From contig NZ_CP074126.1 in NCBI RefSeq assembly GCF_018282095.1, positions 3,638,341 to 3,702,340 on the forward strand: a DNA stretch of 64,000 nt, in the 5' to 3' direction. Positions 28,834 through 38,360 of the stretch are shown one piece after another. The DNA is from Pseudovibrio brasiliensis (lineage in GTDB: Bacteria > Pseudomonadota > Alphaproteobacteria > Rhizobiales > Stappiaceae). The notes under the pieces are model-generated. The model did no database searches, was not told where the DNA came from, and worked only from the letters and a program-made list of their open reading frames with translations. The position numbers were made by a program, and so were the translations under genes. Position 1 is the first letter of the stretch. The number at the start of each line of letters is the position of its first letter.

Positions 28834-29343
28834 TCACTGCTTGGTCAGCCGCAACCCCGTTACACCAGCCGTGATGTTCGCGCCGGTCTGCCCCTGCAGG
28901 CTCAAAGGCTGCAGTGCGATAGAGCGGTTCAGGCCGCCCAGCAAAACGTTGGCTTGCACACCAGCACCCAGCGTCACACCCGCTGAGACACCGCCATAGT
29001 TCCCGGCAAGAGACCCCGGTTTCAGATTGGCCTTAGGTGCCACAACACCCCAAACCAGCGTACCAGAGGTCACAGGGCCGATATCCAGACCATAGCTGTT
29101 GATGGTGCCGGTATAGCCCTCAATGCGTTTGCCACTGGGTGACTTGAAGACGCAGGACAGCTCATGGGAGGAGCCAACAATGAAGTTGGTGCCAGCCACC
29201 AGATCACAGGTCAAAGACCCGACTTCCACACCGGGACGATCTTTCTTTGGTTCTTCGGGAGGAGTTGTAGGAGTGTCAGCAGAATAGGCGGAAGTGCTGA
29301 AACCAAGAGCGGCGACAGCAGCTAAAGCAAGGCATTTTCTCAT
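28834..29343 (-). CDS. DUF992 secreted protein
   Basis: This 169-residue protein has an N-terminal signal peptide (MRKCLALAAVAALGFSTSAY, cut after SA near residue 22) and a Pro/Glu/Lys-rich linker. The body matches DUF992 (VEVGSLTCDLVAGTNFIVGS, then CVFKSPSGKRIEGYTG). Two cysteines probably form a disulfide. The DUF992 family is largely confined to alphaproteobacteria and has no known function. The frame runs upstream to 29394, but GGAG eight bases before ATG 29341-29343 fixes the start. Confidence 0.87.
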   Translation of the reverse strand: MRKCLALAAVAALGFSTSAYSADTPTTPPEEPKKDRPGVEVGSLTCDLVAGTNFIVGSSHELSCVFKSPSGKRIEGYTGTINSYGLDIGPVTSGTLVWGVVAPKANLKPGSLAGNYGGVSAGVTLGAGVQANVLLGGLNRSIALQPLSLQGQTGANITAGVTGLRLTKQ

Positions 29344-29791
29344 TATTGTTCTCCAATGCTCAGGCACGACGACCTTTGCACAATGGGAGACCAAACAGTA
29401 TGGCCTGTCAAAGCCTTGCTACGATCACAGTGAACACTCCGCTTAGTTCAGCTGTTATTTTTACCTAGTGATTAGCGTTAGAATTCGTGATTAGGATTTT
29501 CACCATAAACTCTGGACAGCCCCTTCTCACCTAGCTCTCCCCCACGCCAGTTAACCCTAAGTTTTCCTTAAAGGATTTACCCGCGCCTACGAAAAGCCAC
29601 GCATCCAGAACGGCTTAGCTCAGAAAAATCGATAAATCATATATCACAAACAGATTTCAGTTAGCCGTAAACCGATTATTAACCATAGATATTAAGCCTA
29701 ACGATTTGACCCAAAATGGGACACTTTAGAACAATGTTTTAAATAAAAAACGGAATGCTCCACTCAGAAAATTGAGTACGGAGAATCAGCA
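29344..29791. other. Divergent spacer between the DUF992 gene and a surface protein gene
   Basis: It is AT-rich and without genes. It contains GTGATTAG twice, 19 bases apart (29468-29475 and 29487-29494), and TTAACCAT at about 29679, which resembles a CtrA half-site. It should hold promoters for both flanking genes. Confidence 0.5.
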
Positions 29792-30505
29792 ATGCGCTCC
29801 AATTTTAAGACACTATTGTTTGGCGTAACCGGTGCAATAGCCATTGCAACTCTTCCAGCGATCGCGCAGGCAAATCCCATCAATGCCCGCATCACCACTG
29901 CTTTCGGGGCTCTCGAAGGCAAGATGCTGGGTCTGTTGTCAGGAACAGCTGCGTTCGGGCAGGGCCCGGGCTTTGCATCACAGTTTGATGCGACCGCAGG
30001 CGGAACCAGAGACTATGGCTTCTATGCCGGCACTGGCCGCATGGGCTTCCGCACGCAGGACTACAACTACTTCGGTCTTGTAGGCTCTGCAGCACAGATC
30101 AACGGTGGCGCCGGATCCCTCGGCTACGTTGGTGCAGAAGCACAGGTTCACTTTGAAAATCTGTCCATCGACGGTTTGATCGGCGTTCAGATGATCGACG
30201 ACATGGGCTCTGTCATGGGTGGTGCAACCGCATCTTACTATGCCAGCGAAAACGCCCGCTTCTATGCCGGCTACCGCTACCTGCGTGACAGCCATATCTA
30301 TGCGATGGGTATGGAGTTCAAGCCAGGTACAGAAACTGCCAATGGCATGACAATGTTCGCGGACTTGCGCTCAGAGAAGCTCGAAAACGCATCCATCATG
30401 GCTGGCGTTCGCTTCTCCTTCGCCGATGCACAAACACTGGTTGAAGAAAGCCGCGGCACATTCGTCAACAACAGCTACATTCTGGACGCCCTCCTCCCGG
30501 ACTAA
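29792..30505 (+). CDS. Secreted beta-rich surface protein, possible outer-membrane barrel
   Basis: This is a 237-residue protein. A clear signal peptide (NFKTLLFGVTGAIAIATLPA, ending AQA near residue 28) is followed by repeated short beta-strand-like blocks rich in Gly, Tyr and Phe (YGFYAGTGRMGFRTQDYNYF, ARFYAGYRYLRD), an alternation seen in small outer-membrane barrels. Its C-terminus is not the usual aromatic residue. I recognise no family. GGAG lies seven bases ahead of the ATG. The gene is monocistronic, bounded by a strong terminator. Its location is inferred from the composition. Confidence 0.75.
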   Translation: MRSNFKTLLFGVTGAIAIATLPAIAQANPINARITTAFGALEGKMLGLLSGTAAFGQGPGFASQFDATAGGTRDYGFYAGTGRMGFRTQDYNYFGLVGSAAQINGGAGSLGYVGAEAQVHFENLSIDGLIGVQMIDDMGSVMGGATASYYASENARFYAGYRYLRDSHIYAMGMEFKPGTETANGMTMFADLRSEKLENASIMAGVRFSFADAQTLVEESRGTFVNNSYILDALLPD

Positions 30506-30532
30506 GCCTCCAGTCTCGCGAAACACCTAAAA

Positions 30533-30568
30533 CAAAAAAGGCGCTGCGTGATGCAGCGCCTTTTTTGT
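30533..30568. terminator. Bidirectional terminator between the surface protein gene and aatA
   Basis: AAGGCGCTGC and GCAGCGCCTT form a ten-base stem with a GTGAT loop, flanked by A- and T-runs, so it works in both directions. Confidence 0.9.
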
Positions 30569-30626
30569 ATCTGCCGCTTGAAACCGGATGCCTGAGCTCT
30601 CCCAGACATCCATTTCAGAAATTCGC

Positions 30627-31880
<1,254 letters not shown>

Positions 31881-32100
31881 CTAAGGCGCAGACCATGGCT
31901 TGGCAAGCGCAAACAGGCTAGTTTTTCGGCTCAAATTTCGCCAAAGACTGCAGATTTTTTCAAATATTACTCCCCAGATATAATCGCAGGTTCTGTGACG
32001 CAGCGTCTCTTGTATTTCTGGCAGAACAGCGATAAGCAGCCCATACATTGCGACATCAAGAAATTTTGCTGGTGAAACCAGAACAGAGAGCCCAACTCCC

Positions 32101-32499
32101 GTGAACATCCTGCTGCGAAAACTCCTAGAAAATCAGTTCATTCGCTTTGGAATGGTCGGCGGCTCCGGTCTTGTGGTGGATCTCGCCGCCCTCGCCTTCT
32201 TCTGGCAGGTTGTCGGTCTCGATCCCCTCATCGCGCGAATCCTGTCCATCTGGGTTGCCATGACCAACAACTGGTTCTGGAATCGCGTCTTCACCTTCCG
32301 CTCAGAAGGCAGCCCACTGGGGGAGTATTTCAGATTCGTTCTGGTCAACAGCGTGGGCGCGGTCATCAACTACAGCACCTATGGCGCACTCATCACCCTG
32401 ATCGACGGCTTCTCCACGTATCTGGCCGTGATCCTCGCTACGCTGGTCTCCATGACATTCAACTTCGTGCTCTCAAAGATCTACGCCTTCAAAAGCTGA
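32101..32499 (+). CDS. GtrA-like membrane protein
   Basis: This 132-residue integral membrane protein has four predicted helices (about residues 12-30, 38-58, 75-95 and 103-125) and the GtrA-type motifs FIRFGMVGGSGLVVDLAALAF and AMTNNWFWNRVFTFRS. GtrA proteins help flip undecaprenyl-linked sugars for O-antigen or teichoic-acid glycosylation. The start is GTG 32101 with a poor ribosome site, preceding a typical N-terminal amphipathic stretch. No glycosyltransferase neighbours are present, which leaves its pathway open. Confidence 0.9.
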   Translation: MNILLRKLLENQFIRFGMVGGSGLVVDLAALAFFWQVVGLDPLIARILSIWVAMTNNWFWNRVFTFRSEGSPLGEYFRFVLVNSVGAVINYSTYGALITLIDGFSTYLAVILATLVSMTFNFVLSKIYAFKS

Positions 32500-33008
32500 T
32501 AGCAGTCTGTTCTGTCAAATGAATTGGAGAATTTTGCAGCGTATCTCCGAAAAGTGGGAACCGGTTTTCGGACAAAGATACGTTAAAACAAAAACTAAAG
32601 CAGTGCCGACAGGGCAATATACAACCCTGCCAGCACCATGCACTCAGGTCCGCCAGCACCTATAAATTCTGGGAGATTTGATTGTAATTTCGCCCTTGAA
32701 TCAAATGCTACTCGCAGGTGCAGCGCACAAACAAGTCCTGCCCTGGCGGTATATACTGTTTTTTTTAACCATAACGATACCGAGTATTCCGCTCAGTAGA
32801 ACTACATACGAAAAGTTTGAGCAGTTCACTAACGGCCATTTAACCAAATCCCTTTTCTTTTCCGCTGCTTAAATCACCTATTACAGCTGGCAGCGCCATA
32901 CTGCCGTTCAGCCCGATTGGAATGCAGGCAGGTGTTCCATAAGTTCCACTTGCAGAATAATTCCGAACAGGAGTAACGTTCTCCTACAGCAATAAGCGGG
33001 GACGCAAG
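32500..33008. other. Intergenic region upstream of the DUF3775 gene
   Basis: It contains palindromic repeat copy C at its start. A frame at 32678-32872 (64 residues, hydrophobic centre, TTG start too close to its purine-rich tract) is not supported. TTAACCAT occurs at about 32765. No other gene is seen. Confidence 0.5.
32539..32604. repeat. Palindromic intergenic repeat, copy C (core plus partial tail)
   Basis: The core has arms GCGTATCT/AGATACG and CCGAAAA/TTTTCGG, continuing into AAAACAAAAACTAAAGCAG like copy A, but the second half of the tail stem is absent. Confidence 0.85.
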
Positions 33009-33419
33009 ATGGCCGTAGAACTAGCACTATCTGCAGATACTGTTCGCATGATCGTACAAAAAGCGCGCGCTGTTTCCGAAAGCCTGCCAGACACTTACGA
33101 AGACGGGCACGAAGGCGATCTGTCCTTCGACACGGAAAAACTGGAAAACGTTCACCACCATGACGGGCTTGCAGAAGAAGAGCACGATGACTTTTCTGAG
33201 TCTGAGCTGAGAGAAATCATCGACGATCTGAACGTCGACGAAGCAACTGAGCTGGTCGCCATCGCGTGGATTGGACGTGGTGATTACGACCAAAACGATC
33301 TGGATATCGCTTTCTCTGAAGCACGCGAGCGATCCACATCTCCGGTCTCAACCTACCTTTTGGGACTACCGCTCTTGCCTGATTATCTTGAGGCTGGTCT
33401 CGAAGCTCTGAATCTATGA
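33009..33419 (+). CDS. DUF3775 domain protein
   Basis: This 136-residue acidic cytoplasmic protein has an N-terminal helix (LSADTVRMIVQKARAVSE), a very acidic stretch rich in Asp/Glu/His, and a conserved C-terminal block (VDEATELVAIAWIGRGDYD, then TSPVSTYLLGLPLLPDYLE) that defines DUF3775. Function is unknown; homologues are mostly in alphaproteobacteria. GGGGACG precedes the ATG. It lies ahead of the small membrane ORF on the same strand with a 170-base spacer. Confidence 0.86.
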   Translation: MAVELALSADTVRMIVQKARAVSESLPDTYEDGHEGDLSFDTEKLENVHHHDGLAEEEHDDFSESELREIIDDLNVDEATELVAIAWIGRGDYDQNDLDIAFSEARERSTSPVSTYLLGLPLLPDYLEAGLEALNL

Positions 33420-33587
33420 GAAAATATGGGCAATAGCAGTTTTGCAATTGAGTGATCTGCTTAAGCTCAACCTGTGGTATCTCGAACACACCAAAATCCA
33501 GTAATATATACTTTCTGTATTCGATGTTATCCGCGTCTATCGGCCCCTACTCAGGAACACAACTGACCCGGGCCGCAGGGGGACACA

Positions 33588-33716
33588 ATGAGAACCTCGC
33601 CAGTTGACTACCATCGTAAAGAACACGCCGACCATGCCCAGTCACCATGGCCTGTGGCGGCCACTGTCATTGCCGCCTTTGTCGGCATAATGTTCATGGT
33701 CCTCTTCGTCTTTTGA
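33588..33716 (+). CDS. Candidate 42-residue single-helix membrane protein
   Basis: ATG 33588-33590 to TGA 33714-33716. A strong GGGGG lies seven bases upstream. The product is MRTSPVDYHRKEHADHAQSP followed by one transmembrane segment of about 22 residues (VAATVIAAFVGIMFMVLFVF). The amphipathic His-rich start and the single helix resemble many short bacterial membrane subunits. A perfect 14-base hairpin begins six bases past the stop. No family is recognised. Its strand matches the flanking DUF3775 and EamA genes. Conservation is untested. Confidence 0.52.
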   Translation: MRTSPVDYHRKEHADHAQSPWPVAATVIAAFVGIMFMVLFVF

Positions 33717-33721
33717 AGCGC

Positions 33722-33753
33722 TTCTCATTTGGTTGAGCCCAACCAGATGAGAA
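33722..33753. terminator. Long hairpin downstream of the small membrane ORF
   Basis: TTCTCATTTGGTTG pairs with CAACCAGATGAGAA (14 bases, one wobble) around AGCC. There is no T-run, so it may be a stabilising or processing structure instead of a classic terminator. Confidence 0.45.
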
Positions 33754-33915
33754 AGAGCCTTGCTTAAAGATCACGAGCTGACACACGCAGCGCGAGTGTA
33801 AACAAACGCGACGTATCTGGCAGTGATCAGAAGCTCAAAATCGTCTTGAGAGAATTTCAACGGAAGCGTTGACAGACCGCTTGCAGCGCCTATTCGCTTG
33901 CAGTACAGCTGCGGC

Positions 33916-34815
33916 ATGACTAGGGCATCTGCAAACATTCTTCTTCTTATGGCCGGCCTCATCTGGGGCATGGCCTTTGTCGCGCAGTCAACCGCAATGG
34001 AAAATCTTGGCCCATTGCAGTTCACTGGCCTGCGCTTTCTTCTCGCGACCTTGGTGATCCTGCCATTTGCTCTGCGAGAACGCCGCATTCACAACACCAA
34101 AAAGCTGACCAAGGCACACATGCCGGCACTTTTGATGATTTGTGTTGCCTTCACTCTGGGCACGGTTCTGCAGCAATACGGCATCGTCATCACCAGCGTC
34201 ACCAACGCTGGTTTTCTGACAGCCATCTACGTTGTATTGACGCCGATCCTCGTAACGCTGTTCTTTAAAGGACGTCCCCACTTCCTCGTCTGGCCTGCCA
34301 GCTTGTTCACACTACTCGGCATCTACCTGCTCGGCGGAGGTTTGACAGCCCTGAACGCAGGCGATCTGCTCATGCTGTTTTGCGCCGTCTTCTGGGCCCT
34401 TCAGGTGATCTTCGTGGGACGCCTCGCAAGCACATCAGGCCGCCCAATCACCATCGCCGTCATCCAGTTCGCATCCATCGGCGTGATCTGCGTGTTCCTC
34501 TCACTCTTCTTCGAGAGCTACTCCCTGCAGTCATTGCAGAACGCATGGTTTGAGATCTTCTTCGCAGGCGCTTTGTCAGGCGGCGTTGCCTTCACATTCC
34601 AGGCATTCGGCCAGCAATGGACAACCCCATCCGACGCCGCAATCATGCTCTCATCAGAAGCACTGTTCGCAGCTCTCGCAGCTGCTGTCATTCTGGGAGA
34701 ACGCATCGCCCCAATCGGCATGGTCGGCTGCGCTCTGATCTTCAGCGGCATCCTGCTGGTGGAAGTCGGTCCGCACTACATCAAATCCAGACGCAGTGTG
34801 GCACAGGCTGAATAG
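33916..34815 (+). CDS. EamA-family (DMT) permease
   Basis: This 299-residue inner-membrane protein has ten helices in two EamA repeats (about residues 5-135 and 148-290), with the typical ends LMAGLIWGMAFVAQ and SSEALFAALAAAVILGERI. Members export amino acids, metabolites or drugs with proton exchange. The substrate is unknown. The frame opens at TTG 33898, but ATG 33916 begins the first helix. It stands alone and ends in a shared terminator facing pseudoazurin. Confidence 0.92.
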   Translation: MTRASANILLLMAGLIWGMAFVAQSTAMENLGPLQFTGLRFLLATLVILPFALRERRIHNTKKLTKAHMPALLMICVAFTLGTVLQQYGIVITSVTNAGFLTAIYVVLTPILVTLFFKGRPHFLVWPASLFTLLGIYLLGGGLTALNAGDLLMLFCAVFWALQVIFVGRLASTSGRPITIAVIQFASIGVICVFLSLFFESYSLQSLQNAWFEIFFAGALSGGVAFTFQAFGQQWTTPSDAAIMLSSEALFAALAAAVILGERIAPIGMVGCALIFSGILLVEVGPHYIKSRRSVAQAE

Positions 34816-34834
34816 CCTCACGGACACCACCATC

Positions 34835-34866
34835 AAAAAAGGCAGCCCTTCGGCTGCCTTTGTTAT
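34835..34866. terminator. Bidirectional terminator between the permease and pseudoazurin genes
   Basis: AAGGCAGCC and GGCTGCCTT pair around CTTC, with AAAAAA to the left so that the minus-strand transcript ends in Ts. Confidence 0.85.
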
Positions 34867-34874
34867 GTCTGGAC

Positions 34875-35339
34875 TTACTTGTCTTCCAGCCGATCCAGTA
34901 TCTGAGAGATCTTGGTGCCCATACGGCCACCCGGCACCACGGTGCGCGCACTCTTCAGATCCTCAGCATTGTCTTCACCCACCTTGATAATCATCGCCAT
35001 ACCAAAGCGACCATGAATACCGCAGGTCACACCATAAATACCCGGCGTATCAAAGGTCACATTCCGGTCAGGAGACATCTTGCTGAACTTGAACTTTGGC
35101 CCGCCTTCCGGTGTCATCTTCTTGATCGAGATAACAGTGTGGTTGCCGTCAAAATTATCAAACTTAACAGTGGCACCCAGCGGAACCTCAAGCAGATCCG
35201 GCTCAAACCGGAACATATGAGAAGGCGTATTCGCACTGGCATCAGTCACCTGATTGACCATATACGTCTTGCCCTCCTCAGCAAGCGCACCACCCACCAT
35301 CAAAACACTTAGGGCAAGGGTTGAGAGAATTCTTTTCAT
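34875..35339 (-). CDS. Pseudoazurin, type 1 copper protein
   Basis: This 154-residue periplasmic cupredoxin has a signal peptide (MKRILSTLALSVLMVGGALA). The copper ligands are visible: His67 (GNHTV), Cys106, His109 and Met114 (TCGIHGRFGM). The conserved MVNQV and FEPDLLEVPLGATVKFDNFDG also match. Pseudoazurins carry electrons from cytochromes to nitrite or nitrous-oxide reductases; no denitrification gene is in view, so the partner is elsewhere. A Crp/Fnr-like box lies about 65 bases upstream. ATG 35337-35339 has GGTGG upstream. Confidence 0.93.
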   Translation of the reverse strand: MKRILSTLALSVLMVGGALAEEGKTYMVNQVTDASANTPSHMFRFEPDLLEVPLGATVKFDNFDGNHTVISIKKMTPEGGPKFKFSKMSPDRNVTFDTPGIYGVTCGIHGRFGMAMIIKVGEDNAEDLKSARTVVPGGRMGTKISQILDRLEDK

Positions 35340-35403
35340 CGAGAAACATCCACCTGCAATTCGGAATTATTATCAAGAATGCGTCCCTAACGGGCAGACT
35401 GCA

Positions 35404-35417
35404 TTGATCTAACGCAG
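35404..35417 (-). promoter_or_regulatory. Crp/Fnr-type box upstream of pseudoazurin
   Basis: TTGAT-CTAA-CGCAG (written on the plus strand) matches a hybrid of TTGAT..ATCAA and TTGCG..CGCAA with one mismatch in the right arm. It lies about 65 bases before the ATG, with GATAAT at 35369-35374 as a possible -10. Anaerobic or nitric-oxide control is a guess. Confidence 0.35.
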
Positions 35418-35627
35418 CTAAATCTCAAAATGCACCATTTGAGCTGTCTCTGAATGCTCAATCATCACCAACATCTCGCTCAAAAATCTAAGCAACCAGA
35501 GATATGCTCGTTTTCTGCCAACAAAGCAGAGATTGATAAGTTAAGTTAGGATTACCAAGTCCAAAAACAAAGGCTATTCCAATCGCCCGAGCCAGCAGAC
35601 CAAACACCTCATAAAGGATTGTGCCCA

Positions 35628-37544
35628 ATGGAACTGATGGAAGAAACTCGCCTCATACCCCGACGGACTTTTTTCGATCCTTTTGAACGCCTTTTGGTCC
35701 GGATTAGCCCTTGTGGGCAGTGGGTCGCCTTTAAAGCACCCATCAATGGCGTTCTCAATCTTTGGCTTATGAGTATTGAAGATCGTAAGTCAGCTCGTCC
35801 ACTCACATCCTTCAGTGATCGCCATATCGGTCTCACACTCCACTGGTCTTCCGACAGCACCCGAATTCTGATTTCTCGAGACAAGCTTGGCGACGAAAAC
35901 TATCATATACTAAGCGTTCCGATTGATGGTTCAAATCCGGTGGCTTTAAGCCCGGAAAACGGCGTCAAAGCATTTCTTCAGGAACCTCCAACCAAACACA
36001 CGGATGAAGTCCTGATTGCTCACAATCAAAGGACAGTAAAACGCTTCGATCTCTACAGTGTCTCTCTAACCACCGGAAACAGCCAACTTATAGAGAAAAA
36101 CGACCAGTTTGCTGGCTTCTTCACCGACGGCGATTTCAACGTCCGCCTCGCTCGCCGTTACACGGAGGATGGTGAGATAGAATATCTCCATCGACCAGAT
36201 GGCAAGGAGTGGCGGCGCTACACTCTCATCCCCTTCGAAGACAGCCTGACAACCAGACCTGCTGAATTCAGCAATGACGGGCAAACCTTGTTCTGGCTCG
36301 ACAGTCGTGGCCGAGACAAAGCAGCAGTCATTGCAGAAGATGTGCAAACACGAACTACCACTTTACTCACACAACATCCGCAAGCAGATATCAGCAACTT
36401 ACTGCTCCATCCTCGCACAAACCACCCTCTAGCCGCGGCAGCTACGTATGCTCGCAAAGATTGGCTCCCAATAGATCCAGCTCTCGAACCGACACTCTCT
36501 CACTTACACGAGGCTTTTTCTGGCGATGTAGACATCACCAGTATATCTAATGACACACAAAAACTCATTCTTGCTCATATGCAAGATAAGAAGCCGATTG
36601 AGTACTTCTACTTCGATAGAGCGACCCAAAAGGCCACACCTCTATTTTCAGCGCAGCCAAAACTAAGCGATATACCTCTGGCAAACATGTTACCCGTAGA
36701 CGTAAAGACTAGGGATGGTCTTAATCTGGTCTGCTATCTGTCACAGCCAGTCAAAACAGAAAAACCTTGTCCTATGGTGTTGGTCGTTCACGGCGGCCCG
36801 TACATGAGAGACTTTTGGGGATTGAATCCAACACACCAATGGTTGGCAAACCGAGGCTATGCGGTGCTCTCTGTCAACTTCAGAGGCTCTACCGGATTTG
36901 GAAAGAGGTTCGTGAATGCTTCCACCAAAGAGTGGGGCGGCAAGATGCAAACTGATTTGCTGGATACTGTGGACTGGGCCATTGAAAAAGGCATAACCGA
37001 TCCAGACCACATCGCCATAATGGGCGGTAGTTATGGCGGCTTTGCAGCCCTGACAGGTCTCACTCAGACCCCAAAGAAGTTTGCCTGTGCCGTTGATTTA
37101 GTCGGTATATCCAACCTCGTGAGTTTCCTAAACAGCATCCCCCACTATTGGAAAACATGGAAGACAGTCTATAAAAACCGGCTAGGCGATTACACAACTG
37201 AAGAAGGTCGCGCCTTCCTGAAAGAGCGCTCTCCTCTGACACACGTCAATCGCATTGAGAAACCACTACTCATCGTTCAGGGCGGCCAAGACGTTCGCGT
37301 CAAGGCATCTGAGTCAGAACAAATCGTCTCCGCCATGCAAGATCACGATATCCCTGTAACTTACGCCCTTTTCCCGGACGAAGGCCACGGCATTCAGAAG
37401 ATGCACAACCGTCGTGCTTATCATGCGATTGTCGAGCAGTTCCTTGCCCAGCATTTGGGTGGCAAGGCTGAGCCTGTCGGAACTGACTTTGAAGGATCAT
37501 CCCTTCAGTTTCCGGCAGGCCGAGAGTTGATCGAAGGTCTTTGA
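35628..37544 (+). CDS. S9-family serine peptidase (prolyl oligopeptidase type)
   Basis: This 638-residue peptidase has an N-terminal beta-propeller-like half (about residues 10-370) that gates access, and a C-terminal alpha/beta-hydrolase catalytic half (about 385-615). The nucleophile is Ser468 in MGGSYGGFAAL; Asp in GGQDVRV and His in DEGHGI complete the triad. The oxyanion motif HGGPYMRDFW is present. It resembles acylaminoacyl/dipeptidyl peptidases acting on short peptides in the cytoplasm; there is no signal peptide. ATG 35628 is preferred to TTG 35619, with AAGGA nine bases ahead. Confidence 0.92.
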   Translation: MELMEETRLIPRRTFFDPFERLLVRISPCGQWVAFKAPINGVLNLWLMSIEDRKSARPLTSFSDRHIGLTLHWSSDSTRILISRDKLGDENYHILSVPIDGSNPVALSPENGVKAFLQEPPTKHTDEVLIAHNQRTVKRFDLYSVSLTTGNSQLIEKNDQFAGFFTDGDFNVRLARRYTEDGEIEYLHRPDGKEWRRYTLIPFEDSLTTRPAEFSNDGQTLFWLDSRGRDKAAVIAEDVQTRTTTLLTQHPQADISNLLLHPRTNHPLAAAATYARKDWLPIDPALEPTLSHLHEAFSGDVDITSISNDTQKLILAHMQDKKPIEYFYFDRATQKATPLFSAQPKLSDIPLANMLPVDVKTRDGLNLVCYLSQPVKTEKPCPMVLVVHGGPYMRDFWGLNPTHQWLANRGYAVLSVNFRGSTGFGKRFVNASTKEWGGKMQTDLLDTVDWAIEKGITDPDHIAIMGGSYGGFAALTGLTQTPKKFACAVDLVGISNLVSFLNSIPHYWKTWKTVYKNRLGDYTTEEGRAFLKERSPLTHVNRIEKPLLIVQGGQDVRVKASESEQIVSAMQDHDIPVTYALFPDEGHGIQKMHNRRAYHAIVEQFLAQHLGGKAEPVGTDFEGSSLQFPAGRELIEGL

Positions 37545-37550
37545 GACCTG

Positions 37551-38192
37551 TTACTTCAACGCCTCTGCAACTGCACCCGTCAGGTTTGTCGCCACTGGGG
37601 CGCCGGTGGCGATGAGGCGGTTGTGGGCGTACATGCCGGTGGAGACGAGAACAGCGGAAGCGCCGAGGCCCTTTGCTGCGTCAAAGTCATCAATGCTGTC
37701 GCCAATCACACAGACACTGGAAGGATCAACGCCAAGCTTATCGATATGCGCACGAAGGGCATCAATCTTGAAGTGCTTACTCAGATCCTGCGCACCATCA
37801 ACTCGGGTGAAGTGCTCATAGATGCCGTTGTGGCGCACCAGAGAGACCAGCTCCTCATGCGGTGCCATGGAGAGAATGGACTGGCTCTTGCCTGCACCGC
37901 TGATAGTCTCAAGCGCGTGCAACGCGTCAGGTGCCAGAGGCAAATCGTACATCACCGGCTCATAGACCGCACCAAAACCGCTATAAAATTCAGAGAGCTC
38001 AACCTCTGTTGCGTCGCGCCCCATCACAGCCTTGAGATAATCTGCAAAAGGACGCGTATGATGCTGCCGCACATCATCGAACGTTACGCCGGTCAAACCA
38101 GCTTTCGCAAAAGTATCGATGCCATATTGTGCTGTGATCTCAAAATCATCCAGCAGGGTACCGTTCCAGTCCCAGACAATGTGCTTAATCAT
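37551..38192 (-). CDS. HAD-superfamily hydrolase
   Basis: This 213-residue cytoplasmic phosphatase-like protein has motif I DWNGTLLDD (residues 8-16), where the usual DxD is DxN. A cap helix region, motif II (SMAPHEE) and motif IV GDSIDDFDAA (about residues 165-174) follow. The DWNGT variant is seen in a branch of phosphoglycolate-phosphatase-like enzymes. Substrate unknown. It converges with the S9 peptidase with only six bases between stop codons and has no visible terminator there. Confidence 0.9.
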   Translation of the reverse strand: MIKHIVWDWNGTLLDDFEITAQYGIDTFAKAGLTGVTFDDVRQHHTRPFADYLKAVMGRDATEVELSEFYSGFGAVYEPVMYDLPLAPDALHALETISGAGKSQSILSMAPHEELVSLVRHNGIYEHFTRVDGAQDLSKHFKIDALRAHIDKLGVDPSSVCVIGDSIDDFDAAKGLGASAVLVSTGMYAHNRLIATGAPVATNLTGAVAEALK

Positions 38193-38337
38193 AGACCTAA
38201 CCAGTTTCAGGATATCACCGTAAAGTGCCCGGTGGCGCTAACGGATATGCAAACAGAACATTTGCCTCACATGTGGTGCAAACAGTGACGACTGTCAATG
38301 CTGCGCATATCCGTAGAAAGAGACAAAAAGCAACAAA

Positions 38338-38360
38338 CTAAAGCAGTTGGGCTGCTTTAG
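38338..38360 (-). terminator. Terminator overlapping the uvrB stop codon
   Basis: CTAAAGCAG and CTGCTTTAG flank TTGGG; read on the minus strand the stem is followed by TTTGTTGCTTTTTG. The stem includes the uvrB stop codon at 38357-38359 and matches the tail arms of palindromic repeat copy A. Confidence 0.7.

Noticed and set aside
32678-32872. A 64-codon frame with one hydrophobic stretch
   Set aside because: The TTG start is only two bases from the purine tract, and the rest of the sequence lacks signs of selection. It is not excluded but not supported.
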